Assembly: GCA_000787465.1 (NCBI GenBank)
Contig: JSYX01000127.1
Location: 1-64,000, forward strand
From: Thermomucor indicae-seudaticae
Taxonomy: Eukaryota; Mucoromycota; Mucoromycetes; Mucorales; Lichtheimiaceae
Length of the DNA stretch: 64,000 nt
Direction of reading: 5' to 3'
Part shown: piece by piece, positions 31,989 to 44,600 of the stretch
Layout of the letters: each line of letters opens with the position of its first letter
Position numbering within the stretch: position 1 is the stretch's first letter
The notes under the pieces: model-generated
The model's input: the letters and a program-made list of their open reading frames with translations, nothing else
Database searches by the model: none
Told to the model about the DNA's origin: nothing
Program-made: the position numbers and the translations under genes

Positions 31989-33831
31989 TTATTTACGTTC
32001 TGGCGATTGGTACAGCCAGTCAGTCACCATACGTTCATGACCAGGTGCTGGCGGAGGCGGCGGTCGTTCTTGTGGTGCTGTCGTAGCAGTATCATCGTGG
32101 TACCCACTCACATCGACATCATATTCGCTGTGAACATCATCATTATCATTCTTATACTGGCGCGCTGGTTGAGGAGGCGGAGGAGGAACAGGTCCGATGA
32201 TCGGGGTTGGGTATTTGGGTCGATCCACCATGGAAAACACAATCGACTGATGGCTATATGGATCCTCGATCGACACGTTTCGGCCTCTCTGGAAAGGTGC
32301 AGCTGTGGCTGTCAAGGGTGCTGTCTCGGTCCCGGTCACTGAAGGTGGATAATCGACTGTGACGGGCGACATGGTCCGTAAAAAGATGTTGTTCTTGTTG
32401 TTGTTATTATTGGGTTCAGTCGGTGAAGAAACAAGGTGTTTCTCGTGGTTCATAAAGCTCGTGATCCGTTGACTGAATCGCTTCACCGTGTTTGCTACCT
32501 GAGTGGTCATTTCCACGTCGTTCTTGGATGCAAAGTTGGAATCTTGACCTGACTTGGTCGCGAGCGAGGACGTGTTGTTGTTGCTATTGGCTTGAGAAAT
32601 GCCACGCCGAGGATGGAAAATGGAAATCTAACAATGCTTCTTGTCAGCAAAATCGATCGCAAAATAATAAAGATAAGAATATGGCACTTTACATAGAGCA
32701 ACCATAAACAGATAACACACATGTTGGCGTTGGCAATCATCAAGTCGCAAGCAAACTTGTCAGTATTAATGATTTGCCGGTTCGTCAAGCCGTCGGCACA
32801 AAGAATCACAAACGAAGCACCGTATGAGAACAGAACCACGGTCAGCATGATGTTCATCTCCTTGAAATAGGCCAGACGGTTCGCAATAGGATTGCTCTTG
32901 TTTCGACGAGCATAAGCAATCACACGCTTGAACCGGAAGTTGGACCGGACACCCAATGCAGCCGTAATAAGAACTGCCAAAAGGGCATATGAAATTCAGC
33001 CCACCAGCATATAAATCTCCCCAATCCAGTTGTTGTCTTACCTTCAATACCGTAAGCCAACTGCGGGACAATCTCGCTCATCAGTTCGTCATTACGGTAC
33101 CGCCATTGAAGGACAGGAAACATGGCCATGCTTCCCAGAGCCCTTGTTTATGTGCCATCGTTCGTTTAGAACATTTATACAGAGTTATGTATAATAGGTT
33201 ATTGCAGCTCCTTACCAGAAAATGTAAAACTTGAATTCAAACGAGCCCATGAAACTTTTCTTGGCAATCGTATTCGAGAGATAGTTCCAGAAGCATTGCA
33301 ACAGAAAGAACACGCTGGTTTGGAAAGCAAAGGTGACGCACTCGAGGTAATCCATAGGCTAAAATCGTTAAGGTGGTACAAAGACAGGGTCGTTATAATT
33401 TCATACTTCCCGTGAAACAAAAAAAGAGTGAATCATTTGCATACACACCTGAACTGCTTTTTGGTGATCTGGAGACCAGAAGGCGTAAGGCTTCTGAATG
33501 ATCTGGCCTGTTGGAAGCATCATGAAGCCTTCTGTATATTTGATATACGTCCCGAAATAATCTTGGGCCCCAGTCAATGGTTGTATGAGTCGTCTCTTAT
33601 TGTGTTCTTTTTGTGCCCTTGCCATTGCGCGAAGAAACCCCCCTTTCCTTACCCCATATGGCCTGCGTAGTCATCATGATTAACATAATGACCGTGATAA
33701 TACTTCGTAATTCGCCACCAAAGACTTTGGATGGATGTAAGCATCTGAACCGATCATTCTGCCAAATGCTATACAAAAGGTACACGGAAATGTACACATC
33801 CAGGACAGCACGCTCTATAAAAAAGCCAGGG
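31989..33831 (-). CDS. Orphan seven-transmembrane protein (start not resolved)
   Basis: Exons that join in phase: 33653 to about 33831, 33449-33606, 33216-33358, 33042-33142, 32693-32973 and 31989-32627 (complement). Seven hydrophobic segments can be counted: LDVYISVYLLYSIW, SIITVIMLIMMTTQAIW, VTFAFQTSVFFLLQCFWNYL, FYIFWALGSMAMFPVLQW, LAYGIEVLITAALGV, MLTVVLFSYGASFVILC and NMCVICLWLLYISIF. A long cytosol-like tail of about 210 residues is rich in Asn, Pro and Asp. The pattern is that of a receptor-like 7-TM protein, but no known GPCR class motif was found. The intron 33607-33652 is 46 nt. A first exon upstream is missing from the model: the apparent ATG near 33926 runs into a stop. Confidence 0.65.
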
Positions 33832-33940
33832 AAGGGAGAAAGAGTTCAGGATGATACAATGGGAAACGGGCACCTTTTCTCCTTGTCCTTGCCTAAATAT
33901 GAAAAATCACTAACAGATGCATGTTAAATGGTGCGCGGGT

Positions 33941-33952
33941 GTATATATATAG
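33941..33952 (-). promoter_or_regulatory. TATA-like element upstream of the 7-TM gene
   Basis: Read on the minus strand this is CTATATATATAC, about 110 bp upstream of the first exon that could be placed for the 7-TM gene. It is followed toward 34000 by GA-rich sequence. Confidence 0.35.
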
Positions 33953-34239
33953 AGAGAGAGGAAGGGGGTTGAGGTGTACCTGAGGTGAGTCATAGGTCCG
34001 CAAGCAAAAGAAAGAAGGGAACGTAAAAAGAAACGGGTTGGACGCGCGCGCGCGACTCACTTGTATTATTCCTGTGCGACAACGGAAGCTTCCCAGGTCT
34101 GCCTGTCACCACGAGCGAGACTGCCAAATAAAGTAACTCCACGGAGTTTGCAGAAAAGAAAAAAGGCGGTGCCTTCCGGAAAGTCAAGGGTTTTTCACTC
34201 TTTCTCTCTCTTTTCTTCGTCCTCTTTCCCGCTACCATC

Positions 34240-34851
34240 ATGCATTTTGCTACTAGTATCACATCCCTCTTGTCAGTCGTCCTTGCCTGTGTGTTTTCAG
34301 TGACCACAGCGCTCGACAACAACAACCACTGGCTCTTTAAGCGTGAATATCAATTGCCTTACAGCACGTTGCCAAACTCCAACTGCACAACACCTTCGGT
34401 TTGCTCCAACATTAACCAGCCCGTGACCTGCCGCTGCAGCGACCTCTTGACCGTCTGCCAAAACAGCAATAGACAGTTCTGCTGGGGTTCCCAAACATTG
34501 ACGCAGTCCTCCGGATGCCCTTCAGTACCTGAATCTTGCGCCTCTGAATTCAACGGCACGGCTTCCTGTCTCTGCAACAGCAACACGCTGCTCTGCGTCG
34601 ACGCTTACGACCATTACTGCTACGGTCATTTCCAATCCGGCGCTGCATCCACCTCGGTCTCGCTTTCTCCCCTCGACCCTTCGGGCAGTAATCCAGCTGC
34701 TACTTCCTCGTCGTCCGCCGCTGCTTCCTCTAGCAGTTCATCGCAGGCTGGCGCCCAGAGCAACTCGCCTTCCGCTGCAAACTCGGTCGTGGCCTCTTTG
34801 TCTGTTCTCGTGGTCGCCGTCTTCTTTGGTATCTCCATGAACACGCTTTAA
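34240..34851 (+). CDS. GPI-anchored, cysteine-rich secreted protein
   Basis: A single exon encodes 203 aa. The N-terminus is a signal peptide (FATSITSLLSVVLACVFSVT, cleavage near TTA-LDN). The mature part has about 12 Cys in two similar modules (SNCTTPSVCSN...CRCSDLLTVC and CASEFNGTASCLCNSNTLLC), with NxS/T sites. A Ser/Ala-rich, probably O-mannosylated stretch follows (about 150-185). The C-terminus is a hydrophobic tail (VVASLSVLVVAVFFGISMNTL) after a small-residue region, as expected for GPI attachment. This fits a fungal cell-wall or plasma-membrane protein; the Cys modules are not a family I can name. A C/T-rich leader precedes the ATG. Confidence 0.8.
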   Translation: MHFATSITSLLSVVLACVFSVTTALDNNNHWLFKREYQLPYSTLPNSNCTTPSVCSNINQPVTCRCSDLLTVCQNSNRQFCWGSQTLTQSSGCPSVPESCASEFNGTASCLCNSNTLLCVDAYDHYCYGHFQSGAASTSVSLSPLDPSGSNPAATSSSSAAASSSSSSQAGAQSNSPSAANSVVASLSVLVVAVFFGISMNTL

Positions 34852-35659
34852 TCAAGAACGAGGACTCTGGATAATTTTTGTTCCCCTATTTCTTTTCGGG
34901 ATCCTTCCCCTTCTCTATTTTTCCCTTCTACCCACTTCTTTTTTTACGATCAATTGTATCATTCTTCATCCTTGGTCACGTTAAAAATAACAAGTGCAAG
35001 CAAAGTAATAGACTGGTTTTGTGCTACAAAGAGGTAATGAAGCGCTCATTCATCAGTTTCCATGACGAAAATTGGCCCAGACGACCGACAGGAACACGTC
35101 TTGACTTTCCTCTCCGTCCATCCGCCGCTCCGTGGTTGCTCTCTAAAATTAGCACCGATCAAGGTCTTCTTGACGTGTATATCAGGAAAATCTTTATGGT
35201 TGAAATTCAGGCACACCAATAGCCGTGTTAATGCGGACGTCAGCATGCTTCCTCAAATTCCCTGTATCCTTTATCCGCAGTCCGTAGAACAGCCAATGGA
35301 CGACATCATGGCGGAATCTTGATAGGTGGATTAATCGGAGTCGTTCCTGTCATACAACAAGCTGCTCTACGTATAAATCAGCGAAACAGTGGCCCTAATA
35401 AATCTGGCTGCAAGTTGCGTCTTTTCACGTATTTAGGTCAGATCTACATAAAGGACAATTGCTTTGAAGTTATGAACAGGAACTGCAAGCAACCAAGAAT
35501 GTCGGGGGTTTTCGTCCAAGGAAATAAGGCCTTGAAATGCTCTGATCTGGTGTTGCCAAGCTGCTTGGCAAAGCAATAAAAAATGCCAACCCAAAATTGG
35601 TAGTCCCTTCTCTCTCTCTTTTATTAGTGTACCCTTCTTGATCAACAAGCAAACACACA
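34852..35659. other. Intergenic region without a supported gene
   Basis: The left part is the T-rich 3' flank of the GPI-protein gene. Short frames around 35319-35579 (plus) and 35433-35756 (minus) show no domain and overlap each other. The last 60 bp, with a CT-rich run at about 35608-35622, form the leader of the PRA1 gene. Confidence 0.5.
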
Positions 35660-36389
35660 ATGAGTACCGCGGAACCGCTTTTGACTGGAGCAGCTGCACA
35701 ACACCTTGGCAGTGCCATGGCCTCGGAAGCTCAGTCCCGTCTGGCATTTCTCTCAAAGTTTCGTCAAGAACGCCTGAGCAACCTTCGACCGTTGGGTGAT
35801 TTCTTTGACAAGAACAGAATCAGCTTCACAACCTCTTTTCCGGAAATTAGCAAACGTTGGAAGTGAGTCCTAGAATAGTAAGATGCACACACGCGCACGC
35901 GTTTATTGACACCAACTTGTTTTATCCAGCTACAATCTGCAATACTTTGGCGCCAATTATCTTCTCATCACTATTGGTCTCTCCATTTATGCAATGTATG
36001 TTCCTGAAACTACGCAACTTCAACCCCCCTGAGCTGACGGCCATTGTGTTGTAGCATCACAAACTGGCTCTTACTATTCACCATTGCATTTATTTGTGGC
36101 GGTTTTTACTTGATTTCACGACTTGATGGACCATTGACCATTGGCGGTACCAGTTTATCACCTTCTTCACTGTATGCCGGTTACGCCGGTGCGTCCCTCA
36201 TCCTTCTCTTGTTTTCTGGCGCGACTGGAACCATCTTCTGGATCATTGGTAAGTAAGGGCCTCGCTTCAAGTCGGTCGAGTGCTGATGCTATCTATATAA
36301 CAGGCGCAGGAGCCATCATTATCCTAGGCCATGCTGCTCTCTTGGAACCTGGCATCGAAGGCGAATTTGCTGCGGATGGACAAGTCTAA
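35660..36389 (+). CDS. PRA1-family prenylated Rab acceptor protein
   Basis: Four exons (35660-35862, 35930-35995, 36055-36248, 36304-36389) give 182 aa. The PRA1 layout is clear: a polar N-terminus with RLSNLRPLGDFFDKNRISF, the NYNLQYFGANYLLITIGLSI block, two hydrophobic hairpins (WLLLFTIAFICGGFYLI and SLILLLFSGATGTIFWIIG) and a short tail (ALLEPGIEGEF). PRA1/Yip3 proteins sit in Golgi and ER membranes and bind prenylated Rab GTPases, helping their membrane delivery and vesicle traffic. All three introns have good donors (GTGAGT, GTATGT, GTAAGT). The ATG follows a purine-rich AAACACACAATG context, favourable for initiation. Confidence 0.9.
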
Positions 36390-36599
36390 ATACCGATAGA
36401 TCTACATTCAATTTGACCCGGAACAAAGAACACGAAAGCAATCTATTTTCTATCATATATATCTGTATTACCATCGAAACTAAACATGCTATTACAACAT
36501 GCTTATTGTCGTACTACCCGTTGCTGCTGCTACTAAACAAGACCGTCCGCGCACTTTGATTTATTAAATGATGAACGGACTGGTAAATGAAAAGAAGGT

Positions 36600-37366
36600 A
36601 CAGCATTCAACACTGTGCCTGAAAATGCTGTGCCAAGTGCTTCTGAACGTTTTCGATGTTCTGTCCTGATCTGAATCCTTCATAATCATTGAACAATGCC
36701 TTGGTATTAGCCACGACCTGGCACACGCTCTGGGGCCCAGGGGCATTCGCCACGACGGGGGACTACAAGGCGTAAATCCATTCCTCCAGAGCTGGACCAT
36801 CGTCGTAGTCGTCTGCGGAGACGTCTTTTGATAACACCCGTGTTCTCCAACAAGTCAAGCCAGCCTACCAGCTCCTCCTCCGTTGTCATCCTATTGGGGG
36901 CAGCGACCATCAGCCTGCCTATTTTGCGGTTGCTCCACGCAATCTACGGCCCTGTCTCTGTCCGTGGTCCACTTTGACTCGCACGTCGGTAACCATGGAA
37001 ACCAGTCAACGCGGTCAGCTACGTAGAGGATGGCACGTATTTTTTGGTACGCTGCCCAAGAAGGACTCATTCGCAAAGGTGCTTCTAGGGACCAAGGGTC
37101 CCTTTGGACGGACCAGAAAAGGTACAACGTCCGTCATCATTTTTTGCCTGCGGACGTAAAGAAACCGAAGTAGAGAAGCATAAATGGGAAGACCACCAAG
37201 TAGGGCTTTGAAATCGTCGAGGCACACGAAATCAATGCCATTGGCACGCATTAGCCGCATCTTTGACAACCTCTCCGTTGATATCCACACACTGAACCAG
37301 CCTTTGTGTTAGATGCGCTAAATCTTTAGCGGTCCGTAAGGTCTTCTGAGCAGTGGGCGCCGACAT
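36600..37366 (-). pseudogene. Fragmented coding region, possible decayed or intron-rich gene
   Basis: From an ATG at 37366 a frame encodes MSAPTAQKTLRTAKDLAHLT then QRLVQCVDINGEVVKD and stops after about 44 codons. Other frames downstream are clearly protein-like: ALLGGLPIYASLLRFLYV (near 37180), AAYQKIRAILYVADRVDWF (near 37030) and TTEEELVGWLDLLENTGVIK (near 36860). I could not join them through splice sites without stops or phase errors. Either several very short introns are involved or the gene is decaying. The residual order suggests a small membrane-associated protein; I do not name a family. It sits between the PRA1 and Vac7 3' ends. Confidence 0.35.
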
Positions 37367-37486
37367 TGTCGAGGTCTCACCACTACCCTACGAGACAAAC
37401 GTTCCAAATGACCAAAAGTCCTGTCTTTGATGGTTCCATTTCCTTCTGCTGAACGGCCAAATGTATTAAAGAGATTGCCAAAACAG

Positions 37487-39587
37487 CTATCTAGGTAATT
37501 CTTTTTTCGCTAGCTTTTTGCTGTCCTTCAAGCAGTAGCTCTGATCGGGGTCCTCCATAATCTCGCCAGACGTAGGCTGCACATTCACTACGTCGCAAAT
37601 GGCTGCGCTTTGATGGTAATATCCTCCCACCGGGAGAGGCCGATACTTCAATACACCCCGAGCCACCAAGCCATAAGGATAGCGGATGATTCGAGACCTG
37701 CAACAAATGATATATTATTTAGTCACGATAGTCAGTCTTTTTTCGTCACATCAATCACGCTACCATTTCTCATTTCCACTATTGTCTACGCCAGGCGATT
37801 TGATACGGATCTGACTACTGGCTTCAACGGGGGTTTGCGAAAGCAGGCTAGATGGAAACGAAAGAGGCTCGTCAAAGTGATAGAAGCTGCCCAGATACTC
37901 AGCCGGGTCCACGCCTACAAGTTTCGCCTTTGTTAGGCACATAACTCTCAATAATCAATCCAAACAATAAACCTTACCTTGTGCTACAGTGCCATTACCC
38001 AAAGGCACCACCTGGCTGAAAGCAAACAAACTGATGTCTGCATCGGCCACATGGACCGTCCACCAATTCCAGTTGTTCGCCTTCACATGCAGGTCGAATA
38101 TCAACTCCTTGTCCGATGCCAACACACGACCCATCGACACCTTAATATCCGTCAGGGGTTTCGCTCGATACGCCAGTACACATATCCCACAGAATATGAG
38201 AAAGATTATACCGAAAGTCAGATTGAGACAAACACGCGACCTTGGATAGCCAAAAAAAAAAGTTCAGCGTCGGACACCATCCAACACATCCAAATGGATA
38301 ACTCACCATGCATGCTTCTTTTCAGCAGATCGGCGTAACCGTCCCGATCTTCGCATAAGCGGCGCACCCTCGTCATCCGTGCTGTATCCATCCGTCCCTG
38401 CCGGATAGACCCTCTGTCGCCGGGGCAAGCTCGTCGGAGGAGGCGGCGGCTGCGATACGACCGGATGCTTGTCATACCAAAGACGTCCATCCCATACATC
38501 TTTTGGTCGACGATCCATCACATGATTCCTTAGCTTTGGACGGCGATGAGCCTGCTCCGACTCTTCTGCCTCTCCTGCTACCGCCGCTGTTTCCTCGTCA
38601 TATGCTGCCACTCGCGTGCGCCAAGGTCGAAACAGGTCGCTCAAAAAGTTTCCGAACGATGGCCGATTCGTATTATCCTGCAGCTGCTGCGAACCGGTGG
38701 CTGTTGACCGCATCGACTGTGTACGGTACAGGAGATCCGGGTGGTGGTAGGAAGGGTGGTCCATCGCCGTGCCTCCATACGAATACACGTACTGTTCGTT
38801 TTCATCCGAGTCTAAAGCGGCCAACCGTCAGCACATTTCTGCCGCGATTCTTCGTGTCTTTATTATTATTTTACCTTCAACATTAGACACAGCATCGACA
38901 AGGTTGCGATGAAATACTTCAGCTGGTGTAGCCGTTCCACTGACGGGCGGAGGCGGTCGTCTTCGTCTCCTCGTAGACCGTGAGCTACGTTCACCCTAAT
39001 TGTTGTTCGGCTTAGCATAATCGACATCCTGCCATGGTTTCTCAAAGTAATCTCACCTCGCCTCTAGATTTCGCTGGTTTTGCGCGAGCCGCAGCGGAAA
39101 GCGCGGTACTCGATGCAGACGGTGTGATCGTGTTGGGACTGTTGCAGGTGGTGGGAGGGGATGCCGCATGCGGCAAATGTTCGGGCGGAGGTGAGTCGTA
39201 GGGATGATGAGGGATAGCGAGTGGTTGAGGATCAAATCGTGCCTTTTCGACCGTCAAGTTTCGATCAAAGTTGGTCGTTGGAAACTCCCGACGCAGGTTC
39301 TGCGGATATTTGTCCGTATGAATGGTCGCAAACTTTGTCAAGTAAGGTCTTCTGGGTGGATGCAAGGTGGGCAAATGAGGTTTGGCCTGGCCCGCATCGG
39401 GATCTCGTCGTACATTATTATTAGTTTCGGCTGCTGCTGCTGCTGGTGCTACTACTTTTGCTCCATTGCACTTTTCAGTCTCGCTGACAGATTGGTTCGC
39501 TGCCACTGACGAAGTAGGCTCACTGCTGGAAGAACGATGGTCGGAAGAAGGCGTTGGGTTGTCAGATCCTTGGCGAGGGACCGGCAT
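37487..39587 (-). CDS. VAC7: Vac7-like vacuolar membrane protein, PtdIns(3,5)P2 regulator
   Basis: Six exons (39057-39587, 38875-38995, 38307-38811, 37978-38240, 37764-37914, 37487-37697, complement) sum to 593 codons. The first 380 residues are disordered, rich in Pro, Ser and Arg. One membrane segment (LTFGIIFLIFCGICVLAY, about 390-408) is followed by a luminal LEA-like beta domain: VSMGRVLASDKELIFDLHVK, ANNWNWWTVHVADADISLF, then FSQVVPLGNGTVAQG and FYHFDEPLSF. This single-pass layout with the VLASDKELIFDL and W-x-V-x-V-x-D blocks matches the fungal Vac7 family, which activates the Fab1 lipid-kinase complex at the vacuole. Start at 39587 (MPVPRQGS) is preferred over a non-ATG codon upstream. 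All introns are 61-66 nt. Confidence 0.82.
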
Positions 39588-39877
39588 GCGATAAAAGAAC
39601 GCAGCTCGATAGGTCAACAATGTTTAAGAATAGTCAAAAACGAGAGTGAGAAGAAGATATATCTATATGTTTCTGGCTAATGGTTTGCATATACTAGATC
39701 GGTCGAAAACAGGTTCAGAAGACGCATTAAAAAGAGATGTCTGTAAGCAGGGGAGCTTGCGGGACATTTATTATCGGAATTTAAATTATTTTTACCTTCT
39801 GCCTTTTTCGGTTTGCAGGCCTTTCATTCCAACAGCACGACTTCTGTCCAAAAAAAGGACTTGCCTTCGAACTACGC

Positions 39878-41627
39878 ATGGCAAACACAGGGTAAGTCAA
39901 AGGATACACTGCTACCACTGCTACCGGAGAATCGACACTGATTATTCGGGCTAGATTAACTCAGGACGATTTCCGTAAGCTTTTGCAAACGCCGCGTGCA
40001 CCGCCATCAAGTGAAACACCTCGCTTCAAAGCACCGGCGCCCAAGACACCGTAAGCATTTGGATTACGCAAACATCGGATTTGAATTAGGCATTCACCTT
40101 TTCTACAATTTTTAGACGAAGCACAGGCACTCCAGTGTTTGCTCAGCCTCCCTCCGTCCGTCGAAAGAGGCAAGTGAATCGTTGAGTAGTCTGTTTTAAT
40201 GACGGGATGGATGGACTCACTTTTGCGGATGATACAGACCTCGACCCGATGCGACGCCTTACCGAGATCGAGCCGCCGAACGACGAAACAATGAAACACA
40301 ACCAGAAGCAACCGCCGAAGAATTACTAAAGAACACCTTGGCCGAGCGAGACGATGCCGACAAAGTGCACGAACAATCAAAGTATCTCGACGGCGACGTC
40401 CAACACACACCTCGCGTCAAAGGGCTCGATTACAGTTTATTAGAAAAAGTCAGAAATGAGCTTTCGGCCAAAAAGGAGCAATTGGTCGATGCACAGGCAG
40501 AAAGCGCACTTGACGATGCACTGGAGCGTATCGGCGAGGAAAGAATGGAGCTGGACACTGAACCGCGACCTGCGGAAGAACAGGAAAAGGTCGTGTTTCA
40601 GTCCATCATGGCCAAAAACATTTACCAATTGGTTGTCCCCCATGGTGATGAAAATAATAAGAAGAACGACTTGTTTGCACCCGGACGAATGGCGTTCGTT
40701 TTTGAGCTAACGGACGAAGTGGGACATTATAACGACCCGTTTGCGATTCCGACAGCCATCATTCGAAGTAAAGCCGAAATGCAGTCGGTGGCCAGACAAC
40801 GTGGCGATATGGATCCGCAAACGCAAGTGGTGATTCAAAAGATTGGAAATATTATGAAGGGTCAGCGAAAAGAAGAGGAGAAAAAGGCAGAAGCAGCAAA
40901 AAAGAAGAAGGCAGCAGAAGAATCCGCACCGGCTGCCGTGGTCGATCCATTCGACGGCGATATCTTTGCGGATGTAGGACGGGACTATGTGCTTGATGAA
41001 AAAGCAATAGAGAGAAAAGAAGAAACGTCTGATAAAGGCAAGGCTAAATCTGTGGATTACTTTAAAGACCTGGATACCCGAGTCGTCGAGGAAGAGGAAA
41101 AGGAACGAGATGATGCAAAGAAGAAGGAAGAAGAAGTGGCCAATCTGCTGTCGCGGGCGACAAAGGAAGCAGAGGAATCAGAGGTGCAGGCACCATCATT
41201 ATTACCTTCGAAACGAGGGAGAGCGCCATACGAAGAATTCGATCCTGACGCAAACGACATTGAAATGTATGGTCTCGGCGCGTCTGCGTTACCGACATCC
41301 TTCGAGGAGCGACAACGCATGGTTTATACGTCAGATGACGAGGATAATAGAGGTGCCGGTACTTCATTGGTGGATCAAGGAACACATCGCAACAAAAAGG
41401 CGCAGCTGACACGGTGGGACTTTGATAATGAAGAAGATTGGCAGAAATACAAGGATTCTGTCGAGATTCATCCAAAGAGTGCATTCCAGTTTGGCGTGAA
41501 AGTGGGCGACGGTCGTAAGCGTAACAGAGAACAACGCAGAGGACTGTCTGAAAAGCAGAAGTTTAATCGCGAATACCAAATGATCAAGAATATCATGGAA
41601 AAGAAATATGGCACGAAGCCAGCATAA
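39878..41627 (+). CDS. RED/IK-family spliceosomal protein
   Basis: Four exons (39878-39891, 39955-40050, 40116-40169, 40238-41627) sum to 517 codons; the first exon is only 14 nt. The N-terminal RED domain shows LTQDDFRKLLQTPRAPP, PYRDRAAERR, SKYLDGDVQHTPRVKGLDY and SLLEKVRNEL. A long Glu/Lys coiled-coil stretch follows (about 280-400). The C-terminal RED domain has KKAQLTRWDFDNEEDWQKYK, FQFGVKVGDGRKRN and EYQMIKNIMEKKYG. RED/IK is a component of the B complex of the spliceosome and works with SMU1. Intron 40170-40237 is GC-AG (AAGAG|GCAAGT); only this donor joins RKR to PRPDATPYRDRA. This gene is itself a splicing factor, in a window with many GC-AG introns. Confidence 0.92.
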
Positions 41628-41691
41628 TATTCTGTATTTTTCGTTTCTTGACTATCACATAAGTCACTTAATAATAGTAACAAAACACAAG

Positions 41692-44600
41692 TCATCTTCG
41701 TTTTCCCGAAGAGGATGACCGAACTATCCAAACATGCTTAAATGCATCTTCTGGTTTCAGTCTTCGCTCTGGATCCCACTGAAGGCACTGATTCACAAAG
41801 TCAACGAACTTTTCATCCGCCGACATTAGAGCTTGTGCTAACGTCTTGGATCCTGGCCTTCGCTTTCGTCCTTTGGAGTTGGGTACAATACGTGGGTTTC
41901 CATTTGAATCTAACCAAAGGGTTAATCATCAGAAAGTGCTACTATTTTAGAAGTTGCCATTTACCAAAGAAGAGTTTCCGTCGTGTGCTTTTTTCAATCA
42001 AATACTTATCGGGTACACCTTGGATTTCCATAATACAAGCCAGCTGTTCCTGTTCATTCTCTCCTGGGAAAAGGGGGTATCCTAATGAACGAATCCACTT
42101 GGTCCATTTCATACTCTTTGCGTTTTCCCCGCTTTGCTCATTACCTGTGTGTAGCTCTGCCAAAATGCATCCTACGCTCCACATATCGATTGCCATACTA
42201 TATTCCATTCCCAGAATCACTTCAGGCGAGCGATAAAACCGGCTCTGGATATAGGTATATACTAACGGGCATTGGCTCAGTATTCCGCTGCCACTTTATC
42301 TTTGTGCCATTTTCTTCTTTTACCTTTCTCATGTTCAAGACAGGAGCTACCAAAATCGATCACCTTGATAGAGCTTTTGGTAGGGTTCTTCAGAAGCACA
42401 TTCTAAGTTAAAAAACCTGTTAGATCGCAGTTCCGGTGGGGGCGGTTGTACATTCATTACCTCTGGCTTTAGATCGCAATGGATCAACTTGTGCTTGTGC
42501 AAAAGCACCAGGGAATTCAACAGTTGAATCGTGAACCTATTCGAAGATTTAAGTGTCCAGTACAAAGACAGAACCACCTAACGGTTAGCGTACCTTCGAA
42601 TGAGCCCCATACTGAAACCCTTAAAGTTGTTGCTCTTGATAAAGTCATACAAGTTGATACTGAGGCACTCAAAAGCAATGCATAAATGATTCCGAAAGTA
42701 GAAATGGTCAAGCATGCGCACATTGTTATGTTTATCCTCAGGATCCTGGAAAGGTGTGTCCGTGAATGAATGCCACAACGCACTCTCTATTGCTATCTTT
42801 CCTTCCTTACCCATTTGACCAGGTCTTTCAAGATCTTGACTTCCACCAGAGCCTGAGCATGGAACCGTTTCTTATTCCTAATGATTTTTATCGCGACCAT
42901 CTGCCCGGTCTTGTGATCATAACATTTGAGCACTTGCCCAAACGATCCCCTGCCCAGCACCTCGAGCACTTCGTATCGGTAAACGAGATGGTCACGAAGA
43001 ACAATGTGATAGTCCCCGCGATCATCATCGTATCCGTGGTTACACGTCTGCTGTTCTATCGTCGCCTGGCGCTTCTGCGCATGGTTCCCAACAAAGTAGA
43101 TCTGTGGGTATTCCATTATTTCTGATTTCTCATATGGCGTCAAACTCGACTGGTAGAGCTTATATGCAGCTAAAAGGGAAAAAACCGTGAGCTTCAATGA
43201 AAGCAAACGCTACTTGAAGACCACGTACTTTGAGGACTCATGGGAGCACGTATACTCTTCTCTTTTTCTCGGACATGCTTAGTGGTCTGATCGCGCTCTG
43301 CTGCAACCAAATCCGCCATTTCGTCTTTTGCGTTCGCTGTCGTGCCTGTACTGTTATTGCCACCACCACGCAGCACAGTAACCTCAGTGCTAGTTTCACG
43401 ATGCGGTTTGAGTCTCTTTTCCCGCTCGACCAGCGAGCCCGCTGAACCCTCATCCACCAAGCCTTGGAGTCGTTCATGTAAAAGTGTGTGTTTCCGCCTT
43501 GACATGGTCTGGTTATTATTATTGCTGTTATCATTCCTGCTCCCATTAATTGATTCCGGCGGGCTAATTAAGCCATGTGCAGAAACTAAATTGGCTGTGA
43601 GTGCTTGGGACTTGTGTCGCTCTTTGTCCATCTGCTCCTGCAATATGTCATTGACTAATGAACGTCTCCTGCTGCTGGTCTTGGATGACGAAACAGTGCT
43701 CACTTTGCGTTGTCGTGGAGGGTGACTCTCCTGGATGTTGTTGGTGGTCGTGCTAATAGTTGTTGATGTCGTTTTTTGCGGGCGAGTTGTTGACGCTGGT
43801 GCGGTCAGCTTTGTGGACTTGGTTGTACGTGTGGAGGAATTGGGGGTAGGTTTAGCACTTCGTGGGTATCTTGAACTGGCAGTGCTGGTGCTACTGGATA
43901 TCACAATCGAGCCAGAATATACTGTCGTTGTTGGCCCGACCTTAGCCGCTGCCGTCATGGGATGGAGTTCGCCATTACTGTTGCTATAACTGTTTCTTTC
44001 CTTTACTGTGTGTTGTTTCTTTTGTTTGACGGCCGGTTCCGTGCTGTTAGAGCGATCTCTTTCAGTTTCAGAAAAACTCAATAGGTCATCCTCACTGCCC
44101 GCCGCAAATGAGTTCTCAAGGGTGTGCCGTGGTGTCTTAGAAACAGGTAGCGGAATGCGAGTAGGTGTTTTGGCTGCTGAGCGAGAAGACGATTTCGTGG
44201 ATTCCTTGGCTTCGCGGGGCACTGACAGAACGGGCTGCTCGAATTTTACTGGCGACACTGCTAAAGGTGCCATTGCTGATGACGACGCCGCCAAATTCCC
44301 TGGGAGGGTCTAACAATGGGGAGAGAAAAAAGAAGGAAAAGGAACGGTTATGCATTACAATCACGAAACTGCATCTCTATATTTCAGTTTGGCCTTCCCT
44401 TGCTCCCAGAACCCCTTTCTTGTCTTCTCTCTCACACATACATTCACGCACGCACACATATCCAAAGCGGAACCATTGTACTTACCTTGCCCCTTTTTCT
44501 CTCCCAGTTGGTCCTGGTTGACCTTGATTCAGATACATCGTCATCATCGACTTCAGAAGAAAAATCGACCTTGGGCTGCTGCTGTTGCTGCACAACCTTC

